From: Spirochaetaceae bacterium
Lineage (GTDB): Bacteria > Spirochaetota > Spirochaetia > DSM-27196 > PXBQ01
Assembly: GCA_007695285.1 (NCBI GenBank)
Contig: REEC01000192.1
Location: forward strand, 1 to 64,000
Direction of reading: 5' to 3'
DNA length: 64,000 bases
Below, in pieces: positions 18,331 through 25,902 of the stretch (its first letter is position 1; every line of letters begins with the position of its first letter). The notes under the pieces are model-generated. The model was not told where the DNA came from and did no database searches. It was given only the letters and a program-made list of their open reading frames with translations. A program made the translations under genes and the position numbers.

Positions 18331-19738
18331 CGGTCCTGCCTCCGACTTGAAGTTCTTGTGGTGTCAACGGGACGTTCATCGGGTATCGTCCCGTGAAACA
18401 CGAATAGCAGTATCCATCGGGTTCGTCAAGGCAGGTTTGAAGCTGATCAAGCGTCAGGAATCGGACGGTATCGGCGCCGATGTACCGTGCGATCTCAACC
18501 GGCGACATCGAGTTCGAGATCAACTCGCCTCGCGTCGGGATATCGATTCCGAAAAAGCACGGCCAGCGAATCTCGGGCGATGACAGGCGGATATGGACCT
18601 CGCGCGCCTCGGCTTCGCGAAGCAGCTTGACGAGTATCCGTGCGGTAGTTCCACGGACGAGCGAGTCGTCGACGAGGACGACCCGGCGACCCGCGATAAT
18701 TTCGCGAACGGGATGCAGCTTCATCCTAACCGCGAGTTCGCGTTCGGCGGTTGTCGGCATGATAAACGATCGACCCGCGTAATGATTTCGCGTGAGACCG
18801 AAGTCAAACGGCAGGCCGGCCGCTTCGGCGTACCCGAGCGCGGCGCTCGTGCCGGAGTCGGGTACGGGAACGACGACGTCACCGATGCCCTGATCGGCTA
18901 TGGCCAACGCCGCGCCCATCCGTTTTCGGTGCAGATGCACCTGATTGTCAAAAACGTACGAGTCCGGCCGAGCGAAGTAAATAAGCTCAAATACGCACTG
19001 TGACTTCCGCTCGGAGCGATCGAGCATTTCGCTGCGAGCCCCGTCGGGACCGAGATGAACGATCTCGCCGGGACGCACCGAGCGGTAGTTCGATACTTTG
19101 AGGATGTCCAGCGCGCACGTTTCGGACGCGACCACGTGTAACCCGTCTTTCTCGCCGATGAACAGCGGTCTGAATCCCCACGGGTCGCGGATCGCGTATA
19201 GTTCGTTATTGTGTATCATCACCATGCTGTACGCGCCTTCTACGCGGACGAGTGTCTCTTTGAGCGCCTCGTAGAATCCGGTTTTCCGGGACCGCGAGAT
19301 CAGGTGCAGGATGAGTTCGGTATCCGAGGTGGTCTGGAAAATCGATCCCTCGCCGAAGAGGTGGGACTTCAACTCGGCGGTATTCGCGATGTTCCCGTTG
19401 TGCGCGACGGCGATGTCGCCCTTGTTGCACGTAACGTGAATCGGCTGCGCGTTCTCGAGTTTGTTTCCTCCGTGCGTCGAGTACCGTACGTGTCCGATCC
19501 CGACGTTCGATGGTCTATCGCCCGTCAAGTACTTCGCAAGCACGGAAGAAACCATTCCCAGGTCTTTGTACACAACCGTCGCGTCGTTCTTCCGATACGC
19601 GATGCCCGCGCTTTCTTGGCCACGGTGTTGTTGTGCAAAGAGCGGAAAGAACAGCGTTTGGGGTACGTTAAGCGGTGTTCGGGAGTATATTCCCGCGACA
19701 CCGCATTTGTGCTCGATTTTTTCGGGTGGTTTCAACAC
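18323..19738 (-). CDS. purF: Amidophosphoribosyltransferase, Bacillus-type with propeptide and Fe-S cysteines
   Basis: PurF commits PRPP and glutamine to purine synthesis. I place the start at GTG 19736-19738, giving 471 residues. The nucleophile Cys then sits at position 12 (KCGVAGIY) behind an 11-residue leader, the same length as the cleaved propeptide of the Bacillus subtilis enzyme. The four cysteine positions expected for its [4Fe-4S] cluster are visible (SQCVFE, RWPCFFG and YCYSC). The PRPP loop is VVLVDDSLVRGTT. The -10 box of the promoter ends only about six bases before this GTG and no ribosome site is present, so the message is probably leaderless. A GTG 42 bases upstream (the track start) is less likely because it lies inside the promoter. 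Confidence 0.95.
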   Translation of the reverse strand: MLKPPEKIEHKCGVAGIYSRTPLNVPQTLFFPLFAQQHRGQESAGIAYRKNDATVVYKDLGMVSSVLAKYLTGDRPSNVGIGHVRYSTHGGNKLENAQPIHVTCNKGDIAVAHNGNIANTAELKSHLFGEGSIFQTTSDTELILHLISRSRKTGFYEALKETLVRVEGAYSMVMIHNNELYAIRDPWGFRPLFIGEKDGLHVVASETCALDILKVSNYRSVRPGEIVHLGPDGARSEMLDRSERKSQCVFELIYFARPDSYVFDNQVHLHRKRMGAALAIADQGIGDVVVPVPDSGTSAALGYAEAAGLPFDFGLTRNHYAGRSFIMPTTAERELAVRMKLHPVREIIAGRRVVLVDDSLVRGTTARILVKLLREAEAREVHIRLSSPEIRWPCFFGIDIPTRGELISNSMSPVEIARYIGADTVRFLTLDQLQTCLDEPDGYCYSCFTGRYPMNVPLTPQELQVGGRTDA

Positions 19739-19744
19739 GGTATC

Positions 19745-19774
19745 TGTATAGCATCGTGGTCTGCGCCGGGTCAA
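19745..19774 (-). promoter_or_regulatory. purF operon promoter
   Basis: On the minus strand TTGACC (19774-19769) and TATACA (19750-19745) are 18 bp apart. The expected transcription start coincides with the purF GTG at 19738, which implies a leaderless purFMND message. Confidence 0.6.
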
Positions 19775-19775
19775 G

Positions 19776-19796
19776 GACACCGACCGTTTCGGTGTC
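19776..19796. repeat. Perfect 7-7-7 inverted repeat just upstream of the purF promoter
   Basis: GACACCG (19776-19782) and CGGTGTC (19790-19796) are exact reverse complements separated by ACCGTTT. It abuts the -35 box of purF and also follows the end of tatD, so it may be an operator for purine control or a tatD terminator without a U-tract. Confidence 0.5.
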
Positions 19797-19846
19797 GGCG
19801 CGACTTGCGCTTGTACGACGTCGACCTCAAACGCGCGCGCGATCCT

Positions 19847-20617
19847 CTACTCGATCCCGAAGAAACGGCGCGTGTTCTCGAATATCTGCTCGGTTACGGT
19901 CTCGGTCGGTTCTTCACGGAGTTCCGCGACAAAAAGCGCCGTTTCGCTCAAGTACGCGGGTTTGTTTCGCTGTCCCCGGTGCGACGCGGGTACCATGAAC
20001 GGACTCTCGCTCTCGATAAGGATCCGCTCGAGCGGCATATTCCGCGCCGTTTCGTGCAGATTGCGTGCGTTTCGGTACGTGACGTTTCCCGCAAAAGAGA
20101 TATACAGGTTCATCTCGAGCGCCTTTTTCGCGTACTCCCAATCTTCGGAGTAGCAGTGTAGAACGCCACCTCTTGACGGGAGTTTGTCGCGGAGGATTTC
20201 AAGAACATCCCTGCCTGCTTCGCGATTGTGGATTACTACCGGAAAACCGAGCCGTTCCGCTATCTCGAGTTGTCGGACGAATAGCTCAATCTGCGAGTCT
20301 TTGTTCCCAAACTTCCTGTAGTAATCAAGACCGGTCTCTCCGATCGCCACGACGCGTTCGAGTTTGCTGCCGTCTTCGATTTTCGTCTCCCAATCGCGTC
20401 CGGGGTTGGTAACCTCCGACGGCGAGACGCCGATACTGAAATGGACGTGCGACGCCGTTTTGAGGTTATTATGAACCTCGAAGAAGTCGTGAAGGTTATT
20501 GCTGATCGTGAGAATACCTTCGACGCTTTCGCGTTTGGCTTCTTGAACGATGATCAGTTGTTCTATCGGGTCCTCGTTGATCAACCCGATATGGGCGTGA
20601 GAATCAAAAAGTCTCAT
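19847..20617 (-). CDS. tatD: TatD-family metal-dependent DNase/hydrolase
   Basis: TatD enzymes are cytoplasmic two-metal TIM-barrel nucleases and deoxyribonuclease-like hydrolases used in DNA repair and end trimming. The 256-residue protein keeps most ligands: DSHAHIG at the N-terminus, IGETGLDYY with the metal-bridging Glu, VIHNREA, and LHCYS. The last motif reads IESESPFMVP where the family normally has ETD-[AS]-P. The metal-binding Asp is thus replaced by Glu (GAG), a conservative but unusual change. A good promoter lies upstream, and purF follows on the same strand after 108 bases with its own promoter. Confidence 0.88.
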   Translation of the reverse strand: MRLFDSHAHIGLINEDPIEQLIIVQEAKRESVEGILTISNNLHDFFEVHNNLKTASHVHFSIGVSPSEVTNPGRDWETKIEDGSKLERVVAIGETGLDYYRKFGNKDSQIELFVRQLEIAERLGFPVVIHNREAGRDVLEILRDKLPSRGGVLHCYSEDWEYAKKALEMNLYISFAGNVTYRNARNLHETARNMPLERILIESESPFMVPASHRGQRNKPAYLSETALFVAELREEPTETVTEQIFENTRRFFGIE

Positions 20618-20643
20618 GGTACTTCCGTTTGGGAAAAAAAGTT

Positions 20644-20659
20644 GTTACAGTGACGTAAC
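20644..20659. repeat. Inverted repeat in the tatD leader
   Basis: GTTAC (20644-20648) and GTAAC (20655-20659) form a 5-6-5 repeat between the tatD -10 box and its start codon. It is a possible operator; the arms are short enough to arise by chance. Confidence 0.25.
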
Positions 20660-20675
20660 GTTCATTCTACGGGTC

Positions 20676-20704
20676 AACATACTACTTTCGGTATCGTGCG
20701 TCAA
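20676..20704 (-). promoter_or_regulatory. Probable tatD promoter
   Basis: TTGACG (20704-20699) and TATGTT (20681-20676) are 17 bp apart on the minus strand, with the start of transcription expected near 20669 and a leader of about 50 nt. Confidence 0.5.
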
Positions 20705-20727
20705 TGAGATTGGAAAGAATGCTGTAT

Positions 20728-20756
20728 TTGACAAAATGGAATTGGCATGTTATTGT
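20728..20756 (+). promoter_or_regulatory. Promoter of the M23 peptidase-bactofilin-yaaR-yaaT operon
   Basis: A consensus TTGACA (20728-20733) lies 17 bp from TATTGT (20751-20756). The leader would be about 93 nt. It is divergent from the tatD promoter; the two -35 regions are about 24 bp apart. Confidence 0.65.
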
Positions 20757-20855
20757 ACGGTAAATATCTACGGTTGCCGCTTCGGACACAACGGAATAGA
20801 ATAGGCCGGAAGTCGGCGTGTATTTAAGGTGCGCGTCAAGTTTCCTGGAGCATTT

Positions 20856-21875
20856 ATGATGAAAGTCAACGGTACGCACCGTGACGGCGGTGCGGTTAAG
20901 CGAATAACCTCGGCTATTGCCGGCATTGCGCGACAACGTTTCACGATTATGCTGATTCCGCATTCAGAACGGCGCGTCGTGAACTTCCAGATAAACGCAG
21001 TCGCGGCGGTGTTTGTTGTCGCGATGTTTTTCGTGGTTCTGGGGTCGTTTTTTTACGTCGCGACGGTGTTTACCGGTTCATCGCGACTCGTCACCGAGAA
21101 GTCGGATGCGCTTCGAACGACCGAAGCGAGCCTCGATTCGGTTCTCGACGAGGTTTCCCACGTGATTCAGCTGTCCCGGACGTTCGAGTCCACGTTGCAA
21201 TCGACTTTGGCGGGCCTCAATCTACAAACGGGCGATCGGCTCGCGCGCGACGTCTCGGCGACCGGGGATCTCTCGGAGTTTCTTGACCTGCAGCAAGTCG
21301 ATTCCGACACTGTTCGGGAGGTGTACGAACTTCAACGGCTTGCCGGTGTCCTGCGTGACTCGGTCGATCCGTTGACCGGTATCAAAGACATCCTCGAAAC
21401 CCAACGACGATTTCTCTCGGATATCCCGAACGCGTGGCCGTTGATGGGCGGACGCGGCATTGTAATGATGGAGTGGGGACCGAATATTCATCCGTTTACG
21501 GGTCAGTGGTATATGCACGACGGCATCGATATTGCGGACATGACCGGTGCGCCGGTCGTGGCAAGCGCGAACGGCAAAGTGAGCGAGATCGGCTCCGATC
21601 CGCTGGGATACGGAAACTACATCTGGATCAGGCACAAGTATGGGTTCCGTACACGATACGCGCACTTGAACACGGTTGAAGTAACCGAAGGTGAAGATGT
21701 GTTCCAGGGACAGCGTATCGGAACCGTCGGTGATACCGGAATGGCGACCGGGCCGCATCTGCACTTCGAGTTGTGGTTGGGTACCGACGTGCTCGATCCC
21801 GCGCATTTTCTCAAAGTTCAAAATACTTTCAACCGCCGCTTGCCGAACCAGCGCGTCGTGAACCGGGTGCGGTAA
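20856..21875 (+). CDS. M23 (LytM-type) metalloendopeptidase, membrane anchored
   Basis: The 339-residue protein starts at ATG 20856, seven bases after GGAG. A cytoplasmic N-terminus of about 45 residues is followed by a membrane helix (about 48-72, AVFVVAMFFVVLGSFFYVATVF). A coiled-coil-like segment follows (about 80-180), and then an M23 domain (about 205-330). The zinc ligands are seen in YMHDGIDIA and GPHLHFEL, and the intervening His in RYAHLN. These enzymes cut peptide cross-links of peptidoglycan or act as regulators of amidases. The next gene encodes a bactofilin. Bactofilin/M23 pairs control cell shape in Helicobacter and others, so a role in helical cell form is a reasonable inference. 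Confidence 0.92.
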   Translation: MMKVNGTHRDGGAVKRITSAIAGIARQRFTIMLIPHSERRVVNFQINAVAAVFVVAMFFVVLGSFFYVATVFTGSSRLVTEKSDALRTTEASLDSVLDEVSHVIQLSRTFESTLQSTLAGLNLQTGDRLARDVSATGDLSEFLDLQQVDSDTVREVYELQRLAGVLRDSVDPLTGIKDILETQRRFLSDIPNAWPLMGGRGIVMMEWGPNIHPFTGQWYMHDGIDIADMTGAPVVASANGKVSEIGSDPLGYGNYIWIRHKYGFRTRYAHLNTVEVTEGEDVFQGQRIGTVGDTGMATGPHLHFELWLGTDVLDPAHFLKVQNTFNRRLPNQRVVNRVR

Positions 21876-21892
21876 CGCGGGTGTAAAGAAAT

Positions 21893-22354
21893 ATGAGAAA
21901 AGTTCATGATGTTGAAAGTGACCTTTACGTAAATTCGATCGTTGGAGAGGGTTCGCGGTTTCGTGGTCATCTCGAGCTGTCCGGTCTCATGCGGATCGAC
22001 GGCGATTACTCCGGGTCGGTGAAGACCGACGGAAAAGTGATCGTCGGGCGGAACGGTCGCGCGGACTGCACGATCGAAGCTTCGACCGTCGTAATCGGCG
22101 GTGTCTTTCGTGGCAATGTCTATGCGACCGACAAAGTGATCGTCCTGTCGGCCGCGCTGGTTCTCGGAAACCTCTATACACCGCGGCTTGTCGCAGAGGA
22201 GGGGGTTCTGCTCGATGGGGCGATAATGGTCAGCGGGACGCCCTCCCCGGTCGGTGGCGACGGCGAGAACGCTCGTTCCTCCGGACTCATCCGCCGACGG
22301 ACCCGGAAACACGAAACGTCGAGCGTCGGGACCGGTACACCCGCGGTGAAGTAA
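21893..22354 (+). CDS. Bactofilin family cytoskeletal protein
   Basis: Bactofilins polymerise without nucleotide into membrane-associated filaments. The 153-residue protein has a short N-terminal tail and the regular beta-helical core (about 12-115) with repeating turns such as GLMRIDGDYSGSVKTDGKVIVG, then ASTVVIGGVFRGNVYAT. A disordered basic C-terminal tail follows. The start ATG is 17 bases after the peptidase stop. The tandem with an M23 peptidase suggests the filament positions the hydrolase. A second, shorter bactofilin is encoded at 32000. Confidence 0.93.
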   Translation: MRKVHDVESDLYVNSIVGEGSRFRGHLELSGLMRIDGDYSGSVKTDGKVIVGRNGRADCTIEASTVVIGGVFRGNVYATDKVIVLSAALVLGNLYTPRLVAEEGVLLDGAIMVSGTPSPVGGDGENARSSGLIRRRTRKHETSSVGTGTPAVK

Positions 22355-22368
22355 GCTGGAGTAAGCCG

Positions 22369-22869
22369 ATGGATCGCGTCGAGAATACAGGCAGTTTTTT
22401 CGCCTACAGACGGGAAACCCGCGAGAAAAAGCGCGCGGACGGGAAGACTCCTGCGCAACCGATCCCGCGCTTCGCGTCTCTTCTCGATCCGGTCTCCGAA
22501 CCCGCTTCCATCGGACCGGCGGTCGAAGCGACATCGGACGAAACCGATCGCGTCGAGCTTCACGAACTGCTCGACGCGGTTCACGCACGCGGCGACAAAC
22601 TCAAGCGGCACCTCTCGGCCGATGCGATTCAGGAGTACAAAAACGCGGTGCGACGGTTTATCTCCGCGGTGTTGGACGGGGGTTACTCCGTAGATGAAAG
22701 ATCGTCCGCGGGAAATGTCCTAAAAAGAAAGAAATTCACCCTGATCAGCGTGATCGATGGTAAAATAGAACGCTTGGCATCGGGGGTTTTCGCGACACAG
22801 CGCGATCAAATTGAGATCCTTCGACGTATCGACGAGATAAACGGTTTGCTCGTCGATCTTCTTCAGTGA
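22369..22869 (+). CDS. YaaR family protein (DUF327)
   Basis: The 166-residue protein has a disordered N-terminal region (1-65) and a helical C-terminal domain. That domain includes LHELLDAVHARGDKLKRHLS and YKNAVRRFISAVLDGGY, the pattern of YaaR/DUF327. In Bacillus subtilis yaaR lies close to yaaT, and here the two genes are adjacent, which strengthens both calls. No biochemical function is established for the family. The ATG follows GGAG at a normal distance. Confidence 0.8.
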   Translation: MDRVENTGSFFAYRRETREKKRADGKTPAQPIPRFASLLDPVSEPASIGPAVEATSDETDRVELHELLDAVHARGDKLKRHLSADAIQEYKNAVRRFISAVLDGGYSVDERSSAGNVLKRKKFTLISVIDGKIERLASGVFATQRDQIEILRRIDEINGLLVDLLQ

Positions 22870-22901
22870 GGACGATCTGCTTCAGCAGGATGGGAACAGA
22901 C

Positions 22902-23792
22902 ATGAGTGATATAGCTGCAAAAGTCGCACTTCGGGAGGAAATTCCGAACGATGCGTTAATTCTTGTCAAGGTTCTGCACTCGAGCGAGACCGAACTTTGT
23001 ACCAATCCGACAGGAGAGACCATTCGAAAAGGCGATTTTGTCGTGATTCCGACACGATACGGCGGCGATCTTGGCCGAATACTCGGTACCGTAATGCCGG
23101 AAAACGCGCAGAACTGGAAAGACCGGACCGAGATTCTGCGGAAGGCGCACGACTCGGATGTCGACGCGTACCGGCGAAACGTCGAGCGCGAACCCGATGC
23201 GCTTGAGTTCTGTCGTGAACGGATCGAGGCCAAGAAACTGCAGATGAAGCTTGTTTCCGCTCACTTCGTACTCGATGAGTCGAAAGTATTGTTCTTCTTC
23301 ACCGCCGAGACTCGTGTTGATTTCCGGGACCTCGTCAAGGACCTAGTCGGATACTTCAGGATGCGTATCGAGTTGCGCCAGATCGGCGTCCGCGACGACT
23401 CGCGGATTCTCGGCGGAATCGGCGTATGCGGTCGAACGTTCTGCTGTCATGGTCTGAGCGACAAGATCAAACCGGTTTCGATTCGGATGGCAAAAAACCA
23501 GGATCTTTCGTTGAGCTCGATGAAGATCTCGGGACCGTGTGGACGGCTTTTGTGCTGTCTCGAGTACGAAAACGACTTTTACCGCGAAGAGAAAAAGCGG
23601 CTTCCGTCGGAGAATACGCGAATCAAGTACGACGGAACCGTGTTTCGTATCGTGGAGTTGAACGTCGTCACGATGGTGATACGATTGGCCGGCGAGGATG
23701 GGCGGTACATGACGATTCCGACCTGTCGTGTTCGGCGAGCCGAGTCGGGAACCGGGTGGGAAATCGTCGACACCCCGTGCGGCACCGGTTGA
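22902..23792 (+). CDS. PSP1/YaaT (RicT) family protein with Fe-S cysteines
   Basis: YaaT (RicT) in Bacillus is a subunit of the Ric/Y-complex that binds [4Fe-4S] clusters and guides RNase Y-dependent mRNA processing. I start at ATG 22902 (MSDIAAKVALR), giving 296 residues; a GTG at 22866 overlapping the yaaR stop is an alternative without a clear ribosome site. The PSP1 core includes GDFVVIPTRYGGDLGRI. The conserved cysteines are in GGIGVCGRTFCCHG and CGRLLCCLEYE. In Bacillus the complex also has RicA and RicF; neither gene is seen here. Confidence 0.9.
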   Translation: MSDIAAKVALREEIPNDALILVKVLHSSETELCTNPTGETIRKGDFVVIPTRYGGDLGRILGTVMPENAQNWKDRTEILRKAHDSDVDAYRRNVEREPDALEFCRERIEAKKLQMKLVSAHFVLDESKVLFFFTAETRVDFRDLVKDLVGYFRMRIELRQIGVRDDSRILGGIGVCGRTFCCHGLSDKIKPVSIRMAKNQDLSLSSMKISGPCGRLLCCLEYENDFYREEKKRLPSENTRIKYDGTVFRIVELNVVTMVIRLAGEDGRYMTIPTCRVRRAESGTGWEIVDTPCGTG

Positions 23793-23835
23793 CGATCTGC
23801 GTGATTCCGTTTAATCGGCGATTATGCCCGTGCGA

Positions 23836-25902
23836 TTATTCGTGATACTGTAATCGATATAGATTGAAGTACAGGCCACGTCGGTCGATGAGTTCGTCGT
23901 GAGTTCCCTGCTCGACCACCTCGCCGTTCGACAAAACGATGATCTTGTCCGAGTACTTTATCGTCGAGAGTCGATGTGCGATCACAAGCGAGGTTCTGCC
24001 CTCGAGCACCGCGTGCATCCCTTTCTGAATCAGTACTTCGGTTTCGGTGTCGATGCTGGATGTGGCTTCGTCCATAATGATGACGCGCGGGTCGTTCGCA
24101 ATGATGCGGGCGAACGAAATCAGTTGCCGCTGGCCGGTAGAGATGTTCACGGCTCCCTCTTCGAGATGCGTGTCGATACCGTCCGGTAGGTGGTCGATGA
24201 AGTGATGCGCTTGCGCGGTCTCGACCGCGTGCCGGAGCGATGTCTCCGACACCGCCGCGCCGAGTACGATGTTCTCGCGGATCGTCTCGTTGAAAAGAAA
24301 AACATCCTGTTGGATCGGCTGAATAGCGGTTCGCAGTTCGTGCAGCGGGATCGACCGGATATCGTTTCCGTCGAGCAAAATATTGCCCGAATCGATGTCC
24401 CAAAACCGCGTGAGCAGGCTCGCAATCGTTGTCTTGCCGGCTCCCGTGTACCCGACAATCGCGATCGTTTCGCCGGGCTGCGCCGTGAACGATACGTTCT
24501 TAAGCACCGGTTCACCGGGCTTGTACGAGAAACTGACCGAGCGGAACTCGATCTTTCCTTCGACGCGCCGAAGGCGGCCGGTTCCTTCGTCCGGAATTCG
24601 CTCTTTTTCATCAAGAAGCTGGAATACACGTTCGCTCCCCGCCATTGCACTCTGAAGAATGGTGAACTTCTCGGCGATGTCCATCACCGGCTGGTAGAAC
24701 CGCCGCAAGAGGTTGATGAACGCGATGAGCACTCCGAGCGACACAAGGCCCGTGATGTACGTCGACGCGCCGTAGTACACGACGACGCCGATCGAAACCG
24801 AGAGAAGCAGATCGAGCAGGGGTCGGAAAACCGCGAAGACGTACATCTCCTGAAGGTGAGCGGAAAGCAAACCGGAGTTCGAGCGCCCGAACACGGCGCG
24901 CGTCGCATCCTCGTTTGCGAAAATCTGGACGACCGAGATACCCGAGATGTGCTCGGCGAGGAACGCGTTGACTCGCGAAACGAGTAGACGTACGCGTCGA
25001 TACGCCTCGCGCGCGCGGACGCGGAAGAACGCCATGCTTATGATCACGGGGGGGAGCGTCAGGACCGCGACAAGCGCGAGACGCGGATTCATGAGGAACA
25101 AGACGAGTAGAACGCCGACCATCATCGCGACGTCGCGCATAAGGCTGATCAGGACGTTCGTGAACAGCTCGTTGATCGTCTCGACGTCGTTCGTCATTCG
25201 CGTGACCAGTTTCCCGACGGGGTGCCGCGAGAGATACGAGATCGATTGGTTAACCGTGTGATCAAAAAGCGTCAAGCGGAGATCTTTCATCACGCCTTGG
25301 CCGGTGTAAGCCATGAGATACACTTGAAGAAACGTGAAAATGAGAACCGCGCAGAGGATGCCGAGGAAACCGATCACGAGAGTCAGAAGACCCGCAAAGT
25401 CCGCTGCGCGCACCGTCATCTTCTCGGCGTCCGAGAGCGTGCGGAAATTCGTGACCTCGATCGCCGCGGTCCCGGCGTCCACGACAAAAATATCCGGGTA
25501 GCGCGCAATAAGATCTCGATGCGCGGCGGTTTCGATCTCGAAAACATGAAACGCGTCGGGCGACAAGACGCCGGACTGCTCGAGAACGTGACGATCGACG
25601 CCTACCGTCCGTACGAGGCGGTGATCCGGCACGTATACGTCGTCGCCGATGCGAAAGACCGTGTCGTCGTTGATGTACGAGTCGTCGTCGAGCAGGCGGC
25701 CGTACGTGCCGATTATCTTCGTGTCGATCGCGTTCTGGATTACGACCGGGATCAACAGATCTCCGGTCGTCGAGATAATGAGCGCAAAAACGGCACCGAT
25801 AACCGGGACGACGTACGGTCTGAGAAAACGGACGAGGCGGCGCATAATTACGGGGTCGTAGCCTTTGATGATCTCTTCGTGGTCCATGTGTCTCTCACTC
25901 AT
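23836..25902 (-). CDS. ABC exporter half-transporter with consensus ATPase site and periplasmic insert
   Basis: This 688-residue protein fuses a six-helix exporter domain with an ATPase domain. Between the first and second membrane helices it carries about 110 extra residues (about 55-165, from GTYGRLLDDDSY to RTLSDAEKM), predicted to face the periplasm. ATPase motifs are GYTGAGKTT (Walker A), a slightly altered signature STGQRQ, and IIMDEATSSID with the catalytic Glu. The start at ATG 25900-25902 overlaps the partner gene by eight bases; MDHEE fifteen bases on is another possibility. With its neighbour it should form a heterodimer like TM287/288 or BmrCD, exporting a lipid or drug. Confidence 0.9.
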   Translation of the reverse strand: MSERHMDHEEIIKGYDPVIMRRLVRFLRPYVVPVIGAVFALIISTTGDLLIPVVIQNAIDTKIIGTYGRLLDDDSYINDDTVFRIGDDVYVPDHRLVRTVGVDRHVLEQSGVLSPDAFHVFEIETAAHRDLIARYPDIFVVDAGTAAIEVTNFRTLSDAEKMTVRAADFAGLLTLVIGFLGILCAVLIFTFLQVYLMAYTGQGVMKDLRLTLFDHTVNQSISYLSRHPVGKLVTRMTNDVETINELFTNVLISLMRDVAMMVGVLLVLFLMNPRLALVAVLTLPPVIISMAFFRVRAREAYRRVRLLVSRVNAFLAEHISGISVVQIFANEDATRAVFGRSNSGLLSAHLQEMYVFAVFRPLLDLLLSVSIGVVVYYGASTYITGLVSLGVLIAFINLLRRFYQPVMDIAEKFTILQSAMAGSERVFQLLDEKERIPDEGTGRLRRVEGKIEFRSVSFSYKPGEPVLKNVSFTAQPGETIAIVGYTGAGKTTIASLLTRFWDIDSGNILLDGNDIRSIPLHELRTAIQPIQQDVFLFNETIRENIVLGAAVSETSLRHAVETAQAHHFIDHLPDGIDTHLEEGAVNISTGQRQLISFARIIANDPRVIIMDEATSSIDTETEVLIQKGMHAVLEGRTSLVIAHRLSTIKYSDKIIVLSNGEVVEQGTHDELIDRRGLYFNLYRLQYHE

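Noticed and set aside
19739-19846. Purine riboswitch before purF
   Set aside because: The transcript appears to start at the purF codon itself, so there is no leader to hold an aptamer.
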